DNA of 64,000 nt, from the NCBI GenBank assembly GCA_963734125.1, contig CAVTGB010000063.1, positions 7,001 through 71,000 on the forward strand. Direction: 5' to 3'. This stretch comes from DATARH01 sp963734125. GTDB lineage: Bacteria; Pseudomonadota; Alphaproteobacteria; ATCC43930; CGMCC-115725. The position numbers and the translations under genes were made by a program. The notes below the pieces were generated by a model. It saw nothing but the letters and a program-made list of their open reading frames with translations. It had not been told where the DNA came from and ran no database searches. How positions within the stretch are numbered: the stretch's first letter is position 1; the number at the start of each line of letters is the position of its first letter. Positions 25,149 through 33,303 of this stretch are shown here, piece after piece.

Positions 25149-26291
25149 TCACGCCGCGACGGCCTCGCGGCGGCGGATCCAGCCGCCGCCCAGCAGGCGT
25201 TCGCCAGCGTAGAGCACTGCCGCCTGGCCGGGCGCGACCGCGCCCGAGGGCACGTCGAGCACGAGCGTGGCCTTGCCCGCGACGCCGTCCGAATAGAGCC
25301 GCGCCGGCACCGGCGGCTGCGCCGAGCGCAGCTTGGCGGCGACCGTTACGCCGTCGCCACCAGCCCCCGAGGCGGCGAGCGGGGGACCGAGCCAATTCAG
25401 CTCGGCGAGCCGGATGCGGGTTTCGCTCAGGGCACTCCTCGGGCCGACGACGATCCGGCGGGTCGCAGCCTCGATGCGCAGCACATAGAGGGGTTCGGCG
25501 ACGCCGAGGCCCAGCCCCTTGCGCTGACCGACGGTGAAATGGGCTATTCCGTTATGGTGTCCGAGCACCTGCCCTTGGCGATCGACGATGTCGCCGGGGT
25601 CGCCCGCCCCCGGGCGCAGCCGGGTCACCAGCGCGGCGTAAGACCCCTGCGGCACAAAGCAGATGTCCTGGCTGTCGGGCTTGTCGGCGACCGGCAGCGC
25701 CAAATCGCGCGCCAGCGCCCGGGTCTCGGCCTTATCGAGGCCGCCCAGCGGAAAGCGCAGAAAGTCGAGTTCGGCCGGCGTCGTGCGATAGAGGAAATAG
25801 CTCTGGTCGCGGGAAGGGTCGCGGGCGCGATGCAGTTCGGGTCCGTCCGGTCCCGCGATGCGGCGGGCGTAATGGCCGGTCGCCAGCGCGCTGGCGCCCA
25901 AGTCCTTCGCGGTGCCGAGCAGGTCGCGGAACTTGACGCGCTCGTTGCAGCGGATGCAGGGGACCGGGGTCTCGCCGCGCTGGTAGCTGTCGGCGAAATC
26001 CTCGATCACGTCTTGGCGAAACCGCGCCTCGTAATCGAGGACGTAATGCGGAATGCCGAGGCGCTCGGCGACACGCGCGGCGTCCTGCACGTCCTGCCCG
26101 GCGCAGCACGCGCCCTTTTTCCCGGTCGCCCTGCCGTGGTCGTAAAGCTGGAGGGTGATGCCGACGACCTCGAACCCAGCAGCGACGAGTAGGGCTGCGG
26201 TGACCGAGGAATCGACCCCGCCCGACATCGCCACGACAATGCGATGGTCGGCCGGGTTGCCGGGAAGATCGATATCAGCGGGCGGGATCAT
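25149..26291 (-). CDS. mnmA: tRNA 2-thiouridylase MnmA
   Basis: 380 residues. The PP-loop VVAMSGGVDSSVTAALLVA starts near residue 19. The catalytic cysteine pair is present in TPVPCIRCNERVKF and KPDSQDICFVPQGSY. The tRNA-binding central and C-terminal barrel domains follow (AHFTVGQRKGLGLGV). It thiolates U34 of Lys, Glu and Gln tRNAs using sulfur from IscS, which fits its place at the end of the isc cluster. The start overlaps the tenA stop (ATGA). Confidence 0.97.
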   Translation of the reverse strand: MIPPADIDLPGNPADHRIVVAMSGGVDSSVTAALLVAAGFEVVGITLQLYDHGRATGKKGACCAGQDVQDAARVAERLGIPHYVLDYEARFRQDVIEDFADSYQRGETPVPCIRCNERVKFRDLLGTAKDLGASALATGHYARRIAGPDGPELHRARDPSRDQSYFLYRTTPAELDFLRFPLGGLDKAETRALARDLALPVADKPDSQDICFVPQGSYAALVTRLRPGAGDPGDIVDRQGQVLGHHNGIAHFTVGQRKGLGLGVAEPLYVLRIEAATRRIVVGPRSALSETRIRLAELNWLGPPLAASGAGGDGVTVAAKLRSAQPPVPARLYSDGVAGKATLVLDVPSGAVAPGQAAVLYAGERLLGGGWIRRREAVAA

Positions 26292-26959
26292 CGCGCAGCC
26301 TGGAGCCCCATCTCCCAGAAATCGGCTTCGAGCCGGGATGCGGTGGCAAATGCCGCGGTCAAGGCGGGAAAGCGCCCCTCGCCGCCGCGCCGCGCAAACT
26401 GCTCGTCGAGCGCAGCGGCGGCCTCGCGGGCGAGGCTCTGGTACTCGGCCCCGGCGTACATGTCGAGCCATTCGCGATAGGGGTTGCCGTCGCGGCGGGT
26501 CGCGGGGTCTCTGATCCGCTCGGCGGCGATCTCGGCATAGCCGAGGATGCACGGCGCCAGCGCCACTTCGAGGTCGAGCCGGTCGCCGGCGAGGCCGCGG
26601 TCGAGGACGAAGCGGGTATAGGCAATCGTCTCCAGGGCTTCGGGCTCGGCGGCCATCGCGGCCTCGGAGAGGCCCCAGCCGCGGCAATACTCGATGTGGA
26701 GCCCGATCTCGGTGTCGAGCGTCGCGGCGACCAGCGCGTGGGCCCGGCGCATTTCGCTGAGCGACTCCGATTTGTAGATCGCCAGTCCCCAGGCGCGGGC
26801 GAAATGCAAGAGGAACAGATAATCCTGCACGAGGTAGCGCCGGAACGCCGCCTCCGGCAGATCGCCCTTGGCCAGTTGCAACACGAAATCGTGCCGCGTA
26901 TACGCGGGCCAGGTCGCGCCGGCGGCGGCGACAAGGCGGGCGAACAGATCCCCAGTCAT
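26288..26959 (-). CDS. tenA: TenA family protein (aminopyrimidine aminohydrolase / thiaminase II)
   Basis: 223 residues, all helical. Landmarks are YLVQDYLFLLHFARAWGLAI, TLDTEIGLHIEYCRGWGL, and the active-site Cys in VALAPCILGYAEIA, plus YREWLDMYAGAEYQ near the end. The TenA enzyme salvages the pyrimidine half of thiamine. Here it sits between a ferredoxin and mnmA in a sulfur-trafficking operon, four bases after the ferredoxin gene. Confidence 0.88.
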   Translation of the reverse strand: MTGDLFARLVAAAGATWPAYTRHDFVLQLAKGDLPEAAFRRYLVQDYLFLLHFARAWGLAIYKSESLSEMRRAHALVAATLDTEIGLHIEYCRGWGLSEAAMAAEPEALETIAYTRFVLDRGLAGDRLDLEVALAPCILGYAEIAAERIRDPATRRDGNPYREWLDMYAGAEYQSLAREAAAALDEQFARRGGEGRFPALTAAFATASRLEADFWEMGLQAAR

Positions 26960-26962
26960 TGC

Positions 26963-27295
26963 TCAGCGCAGCAGCATGTTGCGGGTATTCGCCGGCAGCC
27001 GCACGACAAGCCCGTCTAGTTCCTCGGTGATGATGATCTGGCAGCCGAGCCGCGAGGTCGCGGTCAGGCCGAAGGCGAGGTCGAGCATGTCCTCCTCGTC
27101 CTCGCTCGCCTCCTTTAGGAGGTCGTACCACTCCGGATCGATGATCACATGGCAGGTCGAGCAGGCGAGCGAGCCTTCGCAGGCGCCTTCGATATCGATG
27201 TCGTTCTGGTGGGCGATCTCGAGCACCGAGAGGCCGAGCGGCGCATCGACCTCGCGCCGCCGGCCGTCGCGTTCGATAAAGACCATGCTGGGCAT
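26963..27295 (-). CDS. fdx: [2Fe-2S] ferredoxin of the ISC system
   Basis: 110 residues, adrenodoxin type. Cluster ligands are in CEGSLACSTCHVII (C-x5-C-x2-C) and the distal SRLGCQIIITEEL. The acidic stretch ASEDEEDMLDLAFG is typical of isc-operon Fdx, which donates electrons for Fe-S assembly. An internal ATG at 27286 is an alternative start. It follows the mini-HscA gene by 11 bases, the place fdx holds in complete isc operons. Confidence 0.93.
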   Translation of the reverse strand: MPSMVFIERDGRRREVDAPLGLSVLEIAHQNDIDIEGACEGSLACSTCHVIIDPEWYDLLKEASEDEEDMLDLAFGLTATSRLGCQIIITEELDGLVVRLPANTRNMLLR

Positions 27296-27306
27296 GCGCG
27301 GGCGAC

Positions 27307-27753
27307 CTACGGCATGCCGGGCCGCGGCGCCAGATCTTCGGCAAGGATCGCAGCGCCCAGCGCCGGCGCTGCCGCCCCGATCGCGTCGCGCTCGACGAAG
27401 TGCAACAGCGTCAACCCCGCCGCCGCGCTCGCCGCCGACAGACGCGCGGCAAAGCCGGGATCGGGCGGTGCGGCGACGGCGAGAACGGCATGCGTCACCG
27501 GCTGGGCGAGCGCCCGCTCGGCGCGCAGCCGGGTGCCCTCGAAGAGATGCTGCCACGCTTCGGGCGGGGCAGAGGGCGCCGGCACCTTGAGGTCGAGCGC
27601 GAACTCCTCCCGATCGGCGAGGAGAGCTGCATTGCCGCCGACCGCGACCGCCACTTCGGCCACCCCGCCGCTGATGTCGATGCCGACCGCCACCCCCGAC
27701 GCGTCGGGATCGGGCGGCGAACCGTCCGGCTCCTCGATCTGGAACAGCTTCAT
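27307..27753 (-). CDS. Miniature, divergent HscA-like protein
   Basis: 148 residues. The start MKLFQIEEPDGSPPDPDAS then VAVGIDISGG parallels the HscA opening (LLQI-EPG...PHQ...AAGIDLGTT), but DLGTT is changed to DISGG. The second half, RALAQPVTHAVLAVAAPPDP, then LTLLHFVERDAIGAAA, follows the HscA segment with VVITVPAYFDD and VLRLLNEPTAAAIAYG. Everything after that is missing: the second ATPase lobe and the whole substrate-binding domain (HscA is about 615 residues). It lies exactly where hscA lies, directly before fdx. It cannot be a normal chaperone; it may be a remnant or a repurposed binding protein. Confidence 0.7.
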   Translation of the reverse strand: MKLFQIEEPDGSPPDPDASGVAVGIDISGGVAEVAVAVGGNAALLADREEFALDLKVPAPSAPPEAWQHLFEGTRLRAERALAQPVTHAVLAVAAPPDPGFAARLSAASAAAGLTLLHFVERDAIGAAAPALGAAILAEDLAPRPGMP

Positions 27754-27805
27754 AAGCCGTGATGCTCCTTGCCGCTGAAGCGGTGTTGCATCGATGCGCT
27801 GCGTG

Positions 27806-27909
27806 CTTCGAGACGCGCCCGGGGGGCACTCCTCAGCATGAGGTATATAGTTGATGGCATTGAATAAAACCCTTCATCCTGAGGAGGTCGCGAAGCGGCC
27901 GTCTCGAAG
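27806..27909. repeat. Palindromic intergenic element between iscA and mini-hscA
   Basis: CTTCGAGACG at 27806-27815 pairs with CGTCTCGAAG at 27900-27909, and CTCCTCAGCATGAGG at 27829-27843 pairs imperfectly (13 of 15) with CTTCATCCTGAGGAG at 27872-27886. The 28-base centre is AT-rich. Elements of this type are frequent in alphaproteobacterial genomes. It sits where hscB would be expected. Confidence 0.8.
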
Positions 27910-27936
27910 GACGCGCGGCGTTAATTCAGCCCAAGC

Positions 27937-28278
27937 TTAGACGTGAAACGACTCGCCGCAGCCGCAGCGGCCTTTTTCGTTCGGATTGCGGAAGACAAAG
28001 CCGGTTTGCAGCTTCTCTTCGACGTAATCCATCTCGGTGCCGAGGATGAACATGACCGCCTTGGGGTCAACCAGGATGCGCACGCCCTTGTCCTCGACGA
28101 TCTCGTCGAATTTGCCCTGCTCGTCGGCGTATTCGAGGGTGTAGCTGAGACCCGAGCAGCCGCGCGACCGCACCCCGACCCGCACCCCCACCGAGGGCTT
28201 GCCGCGCCGGGCGAGCAGCGCCTGGATGCGCTCGGCGGCGGCGTCGGTCACAATCAAAGCCTGCTTGCGCGCCATCAT
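27937..28278 (-). CDS. iscA: A-type Fe-S carrier protein IscA
   Basis: 113 residues from ATG 28278, chosen because GGGAG lies 8 bases before it. The three A-type cysteines are present: RGCSGLSYTLEYAD and the C-terminal GRCGCGESF. It receives and delivers Fe-S clusters. The neighbour upstream is iscS (71 bases away); in full isc operons iscU lies between them, but it is absent here. Confidence 0.95.
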   Translation of the reverse strand: MMARKQALIVTDAAAERIQALLARRGKPSVGVRVGVRSRGCSGLSYTLEYADEQGKFDEIVEDKGVRILVDPKAVMFILGTEMDYVEEKLQTGFVFRNPNEKGRCGCGESFHV

Positions 28279-28349
28279 TCCCATTCTCCCGGTGTCCGCA
28301 TCACCAGCATCGACCGTCCACTCGTTATATAGGCAATTTATAGGCAATC

Positions 28350-29585
28350 CTATGTAGGAGGTGCGGCGCCGTTCGTCACCCTCCCGTCGCCGGACAGCCG
28401 GGTTGCGGCCGCGGCCAGCGCATCGACCGCGAAATCAACCTCCGCCGCCGTGGTGAAGCGGCCAAGGCCGAGCCGGATCGAGGCATTGGCAACGTCGTCG
28501 GGGAGGCCAAGCGCGCGCAAGACGTACGAGGGCTCGACCGTCGCCGAGGTGCAGGCCGACCCGGTCGACATCGCGACGCTCGGGCACGCCTCGATCAGCT
28601 CGGGCGCGCTGATACCGGGAAACGACAGGTTGAGGTTGCCAGGCAGGCGGTGCGCGGTATCACCATTGACCCCGAGCCCACCGATCCGGCGCATCAGATT
28701 GGTTTGCAATCGGTCGCGCAGCTCGCGGATGCGCACCGCCTCCTCCGCCATCTCGGCGGCGGCGAGCGCGGCGGCGCGGCCGAAGCCGACGCACAGCGGG
28801 GTCGGCAGCGTCCCCGAACGCAGCCCGCGCTCCTGTCCGCCGCCATCGATCAGCGGCAGGAGGCGCACCCGCGGCCGGCGCCGGACATAGAGCGCGCCGA
28901 CGCCCTTGGGCCCATACATCTTGTGGCCGGAAATCGACATCAGGTCGATCTTCATCGCCTCGACATCGAGCGGGATCTTGCCGGCGGCCTGGGCGGCGTC
29001 GGTATGGAAGAGGATGCCGCGCGCCCGGCACAGCGCGCCCAGTTCGGCGAGCGGCTGGATGACGCCGATCTCGTTGTGCGCCGCCATCACCGACACCAAC
29101 AGGGTGCGCTCGCTCAACGCCGCGGCGAGGCGGTCGAGCGACACCAGCCCGTCCGGTTCAACCGGCAGGTAGGTGACCGCAAAGCCTTCGCGCTCGAGCG
29201 CGGCGGCGCTTTCCAGCACGCATTTGTGCTCGGTGGCGAGCACGATGATCTGGTCGCGCGGCGCCGGCGTCCCGGTGGCGGGATGGGCGCGAGCGAAATG
29301 CGCGACGCCCTTCAGCGCGAGGTTGTTGGCTTCGGTCGCGCCCGAGGTGAAGACGATCTCGCGCGGGTCGGCATTGATAAGATGTGCGAGGTCGGCGCGC
29401 GCCGCATCGATCGCCGCCATGGCGTTTTTGCCGTAGACGTGGCTCTCGCTGTGCGGGTTGCCGAAATGCTCGGTGAAATACGGCAGCATCGCCTCGAGGA
29501 CGCGCGGGTCGAGAGGCGTCGACGCCTGGTTGTCGAGGTAAATCGGCAGCCGGTTCGGGCGATCAGTCAAAGCGGGGGCGTTCAT
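28350..29585 (-). CDS. iscS: Cysteine desulfurase IscS
   Basis: 411 residues, class V aminotransferase fold. LPIYLDNQASTPLDPRVLEA, VFTSGATEANNLALKG, TEHKCVLES, the PLP Lys in SISGHKMYGPKGVGAL and the mobile catalytic loop STGSACTSATVEPSYVL are all intact. It removes sulfur from cysteine for Fe-S clusters and for MnmA. The start overlaps the preceding desulfurase gene (ATGA), so two desulfurases are co-translated. Confidence 0.96.
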   Translation of the reverse strand: MNAPALTDRPNRLPIYLDNQASTPLDPRVLEAMLPYFTEHFGNPHSESHVYGKNAMAAIDAARADLAHLINADPREIVFTSGATEANNLALKGVAHFARAHPATGTPAPRDQIIVLATEHKCVLESAAALEREGFAVTYLPVEPDGLVSLDRLAAALSERTLLVSVMAAHNEIGVIQPLAELGALCRARGILFHTDAAQAAGKIPLDVEAMKIDLMSISGHKMYGPKGVGALYVRRRPRVRLLPLIDGGGQERGLRSGTLPTPLCVGFGRAAALAAAEMAEEAVRIRELRDRLQTNLMRRIGGLGVNGDTAHRLPGNLNLSFPGISAPELIEACPSVAMSTGSACTSATVEPSYVLRALGLPDDVANASIRLGLGRFTTAAEVDFAVDALAAAATRLSGDGRVTNGAAPPT

Positions 29586-30694
29586 GCCGCCCTCCGCGTG
29601 AGCCGCCGCGCCAGCGCCGTCCAGGCGTCGAGAAAATGCGCGATATCCTCTGTGTTCGTCGACCAGCCGAGGCTGATCCGGATCGTCGCGGCGGCGATCT
29701 CGGGCGGCAGACCCATCGCGGCGAGCACGTGGCTTGGGCCGACCTTACCCGAAGAGCAGGCCGCGCCGGCCGAGACCATGACGCCAGCGAGGTCGAGCGC
29801 GATCACCTGGGTTTCCGCCGGCACCCCGGGCAAGGCGAGGGAAGTCGTATTGGGCAGCCGCCGAGCGCCCTTGCCGATCACCATCGCCTCGGGGACCGCG
29901 GCGAGCGCCGCTATTTCGAGCCCATCGCGCAGATCCCGCACCCGTTCGTATCCGGCGATCCCGGCAAGCGCGGCCTCGGCCGCCGCCGCGAAACCGGCGA
30001 TACCTGGCAGGTTCTCGCTGCCGCCGCGCCGGCCCTGTTCCTGGCTGCCGCGGATCATCGCGCTCGGCTCGAAATTGCCGGTCACCACGAGCGCCCCGAT
30101 CCCCGGCGGGCCGCCGAGCTTGTGCGCCGACAGGCTGACGAGATCGGCGCCGATCGCGGTCGCCGCGAGCGGCAGCTTGCCGGCGCCCTGCACCGCGTCG
30201 CAATGGAAAAGAGCGCCAGCCGCATGCGCGATCGCCGAAATTTCCGCAGCCGGCTGGATGATCCCGGTCTCGTTGTTGGCGAGCATCACCGATACGATCG
30301 CCGGGCGCGGGTCGGCGCCAAGCTGATCGTTGAGCCGCGCCAGATCGACGATCCCTTCAGCGTCGACCGCGATCCATTCGGCGACCGGCACCGCGGCCAA
30401 GACCGAACTGTGCTCGACCGCTGAGACGAGGATACGTTCCCGCCGGCTGCCGAGGAGGGCCAGATGGTTGGCCTCGGTCGCGCCGCTGAGGAAGACGACC
30501 CCTTCGGGCGCGGCGCCGATCAGTGCGGCGACCGCCCCGCGGGCCCGCTCGACGCTGTGCCGCGCGGCGCGACCCCAGCGGTGGACCGAAGAGGGATTGC
30601 CGCAGCGTTCGAGCGCCGCCGCCATCGCCGCCCGCGCCTCGGGGCGCAACGGCGCCGTCGCGTTCCAGTCAAGATAAGTCTCGCACCGGGTCAT
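29582..30694 (-). CDS. Second cysteine desulfurase (NifS/Spl1-like)
   Basis: 370 residues from ATG 30694; an upstream start would add 27 residues lying in a repeat. YLDWNATAPLRPEARAAMAA, FLSGATEANHLAL, the PLP Lys in SLSAHKLGGPPGIGAL and the short catalytic loop SAGAACSSGKVGPSHVL define a class V desulfurase, clearly diverged from the adjacent iscS. The pair of desulfurases ahead of the isc genes is the arrangement known from Rickettsiales, where the first copy is a NifS-like paralogue of uncertain role. Confidence 0.92.
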   Translation of the reverse strand: MTRCETYLDWNATAPLRPEARAAMAAALERCGNPSSVHRWGRAARHSVERARGAVAALIGAAPEGVVFLSGATEANHLALLGSRRERILVSAVEHSSVLAAVPVAEWIAVDAEGIVDLARLNDQLGADPRPAIVSVMLANNETGIIQPAAEISAIAHAAGALFHCDAVQGAGKLPLAATAIGADLVSLSAHKLGGPPGIGALVVTGNFEPSAMIRGSQEQGRRGGSENLPGIAGFAAAAEAALAGIAGYERVRDLRDGLEIAALAAVPEAMVIGKGARRLPNTTSLALPGVPAETQVIALDLAGVMVSAGAACSSGKVGPSHVLAAMGLPPEIAAATIRISLGWSTNTEDIAHFLDAWTALARRLTRRAA

Positions 30695-30720
30695 CGGTTT
30701 ACTCTGTCGCATCCCCAAGC

Positions 30721-30802
30721 CGAGTTTCCGGCGATGGCCGGGACCCACCGTTCGACCGCTCGGGATGCGGATCAATGGGTCCCGGCTTTCGCCGGGAACT
30801 CG
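30721..30802. repeat. Palindromic repeat between iscR and the first desulfurase gene
   Basis: CGAGTTTCCGGCGATGGCC then GGGACCCA (30721-30747) is matched by TGGGTCCCGGCTTTCGCC then GGGAACTCG (30776-30802) as near-perfect 27-base inverted arms around a 28-base centre. The RNA would form a long hairpin inside the isc transcript. The motif GGGTCCCGGC is a familiar dispersed repeat of alphaproteobacteria. Confidence 0.85.
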
Positions 30803-30823
30803 GTATGGGCACCAGCGAAACTC

Positions 30824-31291
30824 TCATCGCGCACTCGCGGCCCGGTAGGTCTCGCGCTGGGCGAGGCCGCTGGTGCCGAGCACGCGCTTTTCGCAGACAT
30901 CGCCCAAAGACACTGAACTCAGATAGAGGTGGATCTGGTTGCTCAGTTCGTCCCACAGATCGTGGGTCAAACATCGGCTGCGGTCGCCGCGGCAGCCGGT
31001 CGCCGCACCAGGGGTACAGCGCACCGCCTCGATCGGCTCGTCGACTGCGACGATGATGTCGCAGATCCTGATTTCGTCGCGGTCATGCGCCAGGCGGTAC
31101 CCGCCGCCCGGGCCGCGCACGCTGCAGACGAGGCCGCTGCGGCGCAGCCGGGCGAAGAGTTGCTCGAGATAAGAGAGCGAGATTTCCTGCCGTTCGGCGA
31201 TCGCGGCGAGCGAAACCGGGCTGCCGTTGCCATGCTGCGCGAGGTCGACCATCGCCATCACCGCATAGCGGCCCTTGGTCCCGAGCTTCAC
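30824..31291 (-). CDS. iscR: Fe-S cluster regulator IscR (Rrf2 family)
   Basis: 155 residues. The winged helix MKLGTKGRYAVMAMVDLAQH, ISLSYLEQLFARLRRSGLV, VRGPGGGYRLA is followed by the [2Fe-2S] cysteines in RCTPGAATGCRGDRSRCLTH, with spacing C-x7-C-x5-C. IscR senses cluster supply and represses isc genes. It overlaps the cysE stop by four bases, so it is probably transcribed from the cysE promoter. No convincing IscR operator was identified by eye. Confidence 0.95.
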   Translation of the reverse strand: MKLGTKGRYAVMAMVDLAQHGNGSPVSLAAIAERQEISLSYLEQLFARLRRSGLVCSVRGPGGGYRLAHDRDEIRICDIIVAVDEPIEAVRCTPGAATGCRGDRSRCLTHDLWDELSNQIHLYLSSVSLGDVCEKRVLGTSGLAQRETYRAASAR

Positions 31292-32034
31292 GGCTGCGCC
31301 CCCGCGACGCGCCGCCGGGCGGGTTCGGCTGGTGCCGGGCCGTCATCGGGCGGGGCGGGGTCATGGGTTTGTTCGAGCTCATTGAGGCGCGCGCGCAATG
31401 TCGACACCTCGTCGAGCAACCCGTTGAGGGCGCGGGCGATCGGATCGGGGATTTCGCCGCTGATGCCATAGGGTTCGAAGACCGGCGGCGCCTCGCCCGC
31501 GGCGCTGCGGCGGCCGACTTGGCGGGCCGGGTTGCCGACCATCGTGGCGCCGTCGGGCACCGCCTTCACCACCACCGCGGCGGCGCCGATGCGGGCGCCG
31601 TCGCCGACCCGGATCGGCCCCAGCACCTGCGCCCCCGAGCCGACGATCACGTTATTGCCGATCGTCGGATGGCGCTTCTGACCGCCCTGCTCGCGCGATG
31701 GGCGGGTGCCACCCAACGTCACCCCGTGGTAAAGCGTGCAATCGTCGCCGACCTCCGCGGTCTCGCCGATCACCACCCCCATGCCGTGGTCGATGAAGAG
31801 GCGCTTGCCGATCGTGGCGCCGGGGTGGATCTCGATCCCGGTCAACATCCGTCCGACATGCGAGACGAACCGTCCGGCCAGGTGCCAGCCGCGTTCCCAC
31901 AGCCAATGCGCGAGGCGGTAATAGAGCAATGCCTGAAACCCCGGATAGCACAGCACGACCTCGAGCCCAGACCGGGCGGCGGGGTCGCGGGCGAGAGTCG
32001 CGGCAATTTCGTCGCGCAGGTTTCTCATCAGCAT
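31288..32034 (-). CDS. cysE: Serine O-acetyltransferase
   Basis: 248 residues from ATG 32034 (ATG 32028 is possible). A short helical N-terminus (FQALLYYRLAHWLWERGWHL) is followed by a left-handed beta helix of hexapeptide repeats with IDHGMGVVIGETAEVGDD and LYHGVTLGGTRPSREQGG, the CysE active site. It makes O-acetylserine for cysteine synthesis, which feeds the desulfurases downstream. The C-terminal 70 residues are charged and low complexity, including a possible coiled coil (LLDEVSTLRARLNELEQ). Confidence 0.95.
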   Translation of the reverse strand: MLMRNLRDEIAATLARDPAARSGLEVVLCYPGFQALLYYRLAHWLWERGWHLAGRFVSHVGRMLTGIEIHPGATIGKRLFIDHGMGVVIGETAEVGDDCTLYHGVTLGGTRPSREQGGQKRHPTIGNNVIVGSGAQVLGPIRVGDGARIGAAAVVVKAVPDGATMVGNPARQVGRRSAAGEAPPVFEPYGISGEIPDPIARALNGLLDEVSTLRARLNELEQTHDPAPPDDGPAPAEPARRRVAGAQP

Positions 32035-32123
32035 CGCGGTCACTATATTACCGTCTTGTGATCAATCGAGACCGCGATCGGGCATCGCTATCTGTGAGGC
32101 CCAATCGCGGACACGGGCACGAG

Positions 32124-32151
32124 CATATAATTGTCCCACTGAAAGGATCAA
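32124..32151 (-). promoter_or_regulatory. Candidate promoter of cysE-iscR-isc operon
   Basis: On the minus strand TTGATC (32151-32146), a 16-base spacer and TATATG (32129-32124) make a fair sigma-70 promoter about 90 bases before cysE. No other promoter-like sequence stands out before iscR, since cysE and iscR overlap. Confidence 0.4.
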
Positions 32152-32236
32152 GTATAGGGCGACGGGGGCGGGCATCCTGCCCGGCCGGCCGCTCAGCATA
32201 CTTGACTGATATTGTCGGAATTGGACCGGATCTGCC

Positions 32237-32920
32237 ATGCCTGACGTCATAATCAACGGCCCCGAAGGGCGGATCGAAGCGCGTTACCACCATGCGCGCG
32301 GCGGCACCGCACCGATGGCGGTGATCCTCCACCCGCATCCGCTGCATGGCGGGACGATGAACAACAAGGTGGTCTACACCCTCTATCAGACCTTTGTGCG
32401 CCGCGGGTTTTCGACCTTGCGCTTCAATTTTCGCGGGGTCGGCCGCAGCCAAGGCAGCTTCGATCGCGGCGAGGGCGAGCTTGCCGATGCCGCCGCCGCG
32501 CTCGATTGGCTGCAAGGCTATAACCCGAACGCCGCCTCGTGCTGGGTTGCCGGCTACTCCTTTGGCGCCTGGATCGGCATGCAGTTGTTGATGCGGCGGC
32601 CCGAGATCGAGGCGTTCATCTCGGTCTCGCCCCCGGCCAATCAGTACGACTTCACCTTCCTCGCGCCCTGCCCCTCTTCGGGGCTGGTTCTCCAGGGCGA
32701 CCAGGATCCGCTGGTGCCGATGGAGGCGGTGCAAAAGCTCGTCCATAAGCTGGCGCACCAGAGGGACATCAAGATCGATTTCCGCAAGATCCCCGGCGCC
32801 GACCATTTTTTCATCGATTGCGCCGAGGTATTGGCCGGCCATGTCGACGCCTATATCGCGGCGCATGCGCGGTTCGCCGAGCAGGCCGAGACGGCGCCGG
32901 TGTCGAGCCGCGCCCGCTAG
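32237..32920 (+). CDS. Alpha/beta hydrolase, dienelactone-hydrolase-like
   Basis: 227 residues. LHPHPLHGGTMNNKVVYTLY, FNFRGVGRSQGSFD and the nucleophile elbow WVAGYSFGAWIGMQLL (Ser near 109) mark a small-lipase/dienelactone hydrolase-like family that is very conserved in alphaproteobacteria. The acid is in LQGDQDPLVP and the His in GADHFFID. Its substrate is unknown. It is divergent from cysE and commonly linked to isc-type loci in related genomes as I recall; that linkage is not proven here. Confidence 0.85.
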   Translation: MPDVIINGPEGRIEARYHHARGGTAPMAVILHPHPLHGGTMNNKVVYTLYQTFVRRGFSTLRFNFRGVGRSQGSFDRGEGELADAAAALDWLQGYNPNAASCWVAGYSFGAWIGMQLLMRRPEIEAFISVSPPANQYDFTFLAPCPSSGLVLQGDQDPLVPMEAVQKLVHKLAHQRDIKIDFRKIPGADHFFIDCAEVLAGHVDAYIAAHARFAEQAETAPVSSRAR

Positions 32921-33303
32921 CCCAAAGCCTGCTACCCCGCCGGCAGGAGGGGCTGCATCAGCAGAAGCCGCCTGGACAGACTGAATGCCAGGCCGTGCTT
33001 CACGTCTCCGAGCGGGCGAGCGCAGCGCGGCCCAAATCCGAACCCCGGGTCTCTACCCGATCAAGTTCGATCACCTCAATCATCATCTGGGGATCTCCCT
33101 CAGATGCGCGAAGCGTCCCCTGCGGGTCGCGCACGGCACCGTCCGGGTAGGGTGGCGAGCCGCCATTCCCGATCCGTGTCGCCGTTGACGGAATCTCCTT
33201 GCCAGGTAAGCCCCCCTGACCGATGGTGGCGTTGATTACCAGGCCATCCGGGGAATGTCGGTTGAGACGGTTCGGCAGCGGATGAGCGGATTACGGGGCT
33301 GAC
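32921..33303. other. 383-base gap with no recognised gene
   Basis: No ORF with family likeness, RNA gene or clear repeat was found. The DNA is less codon-patterned than flanking genes. Gaps like this next to a gene of unusual composition (33304) can mark the edge of an acquired segment. Confidence 0.4.
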
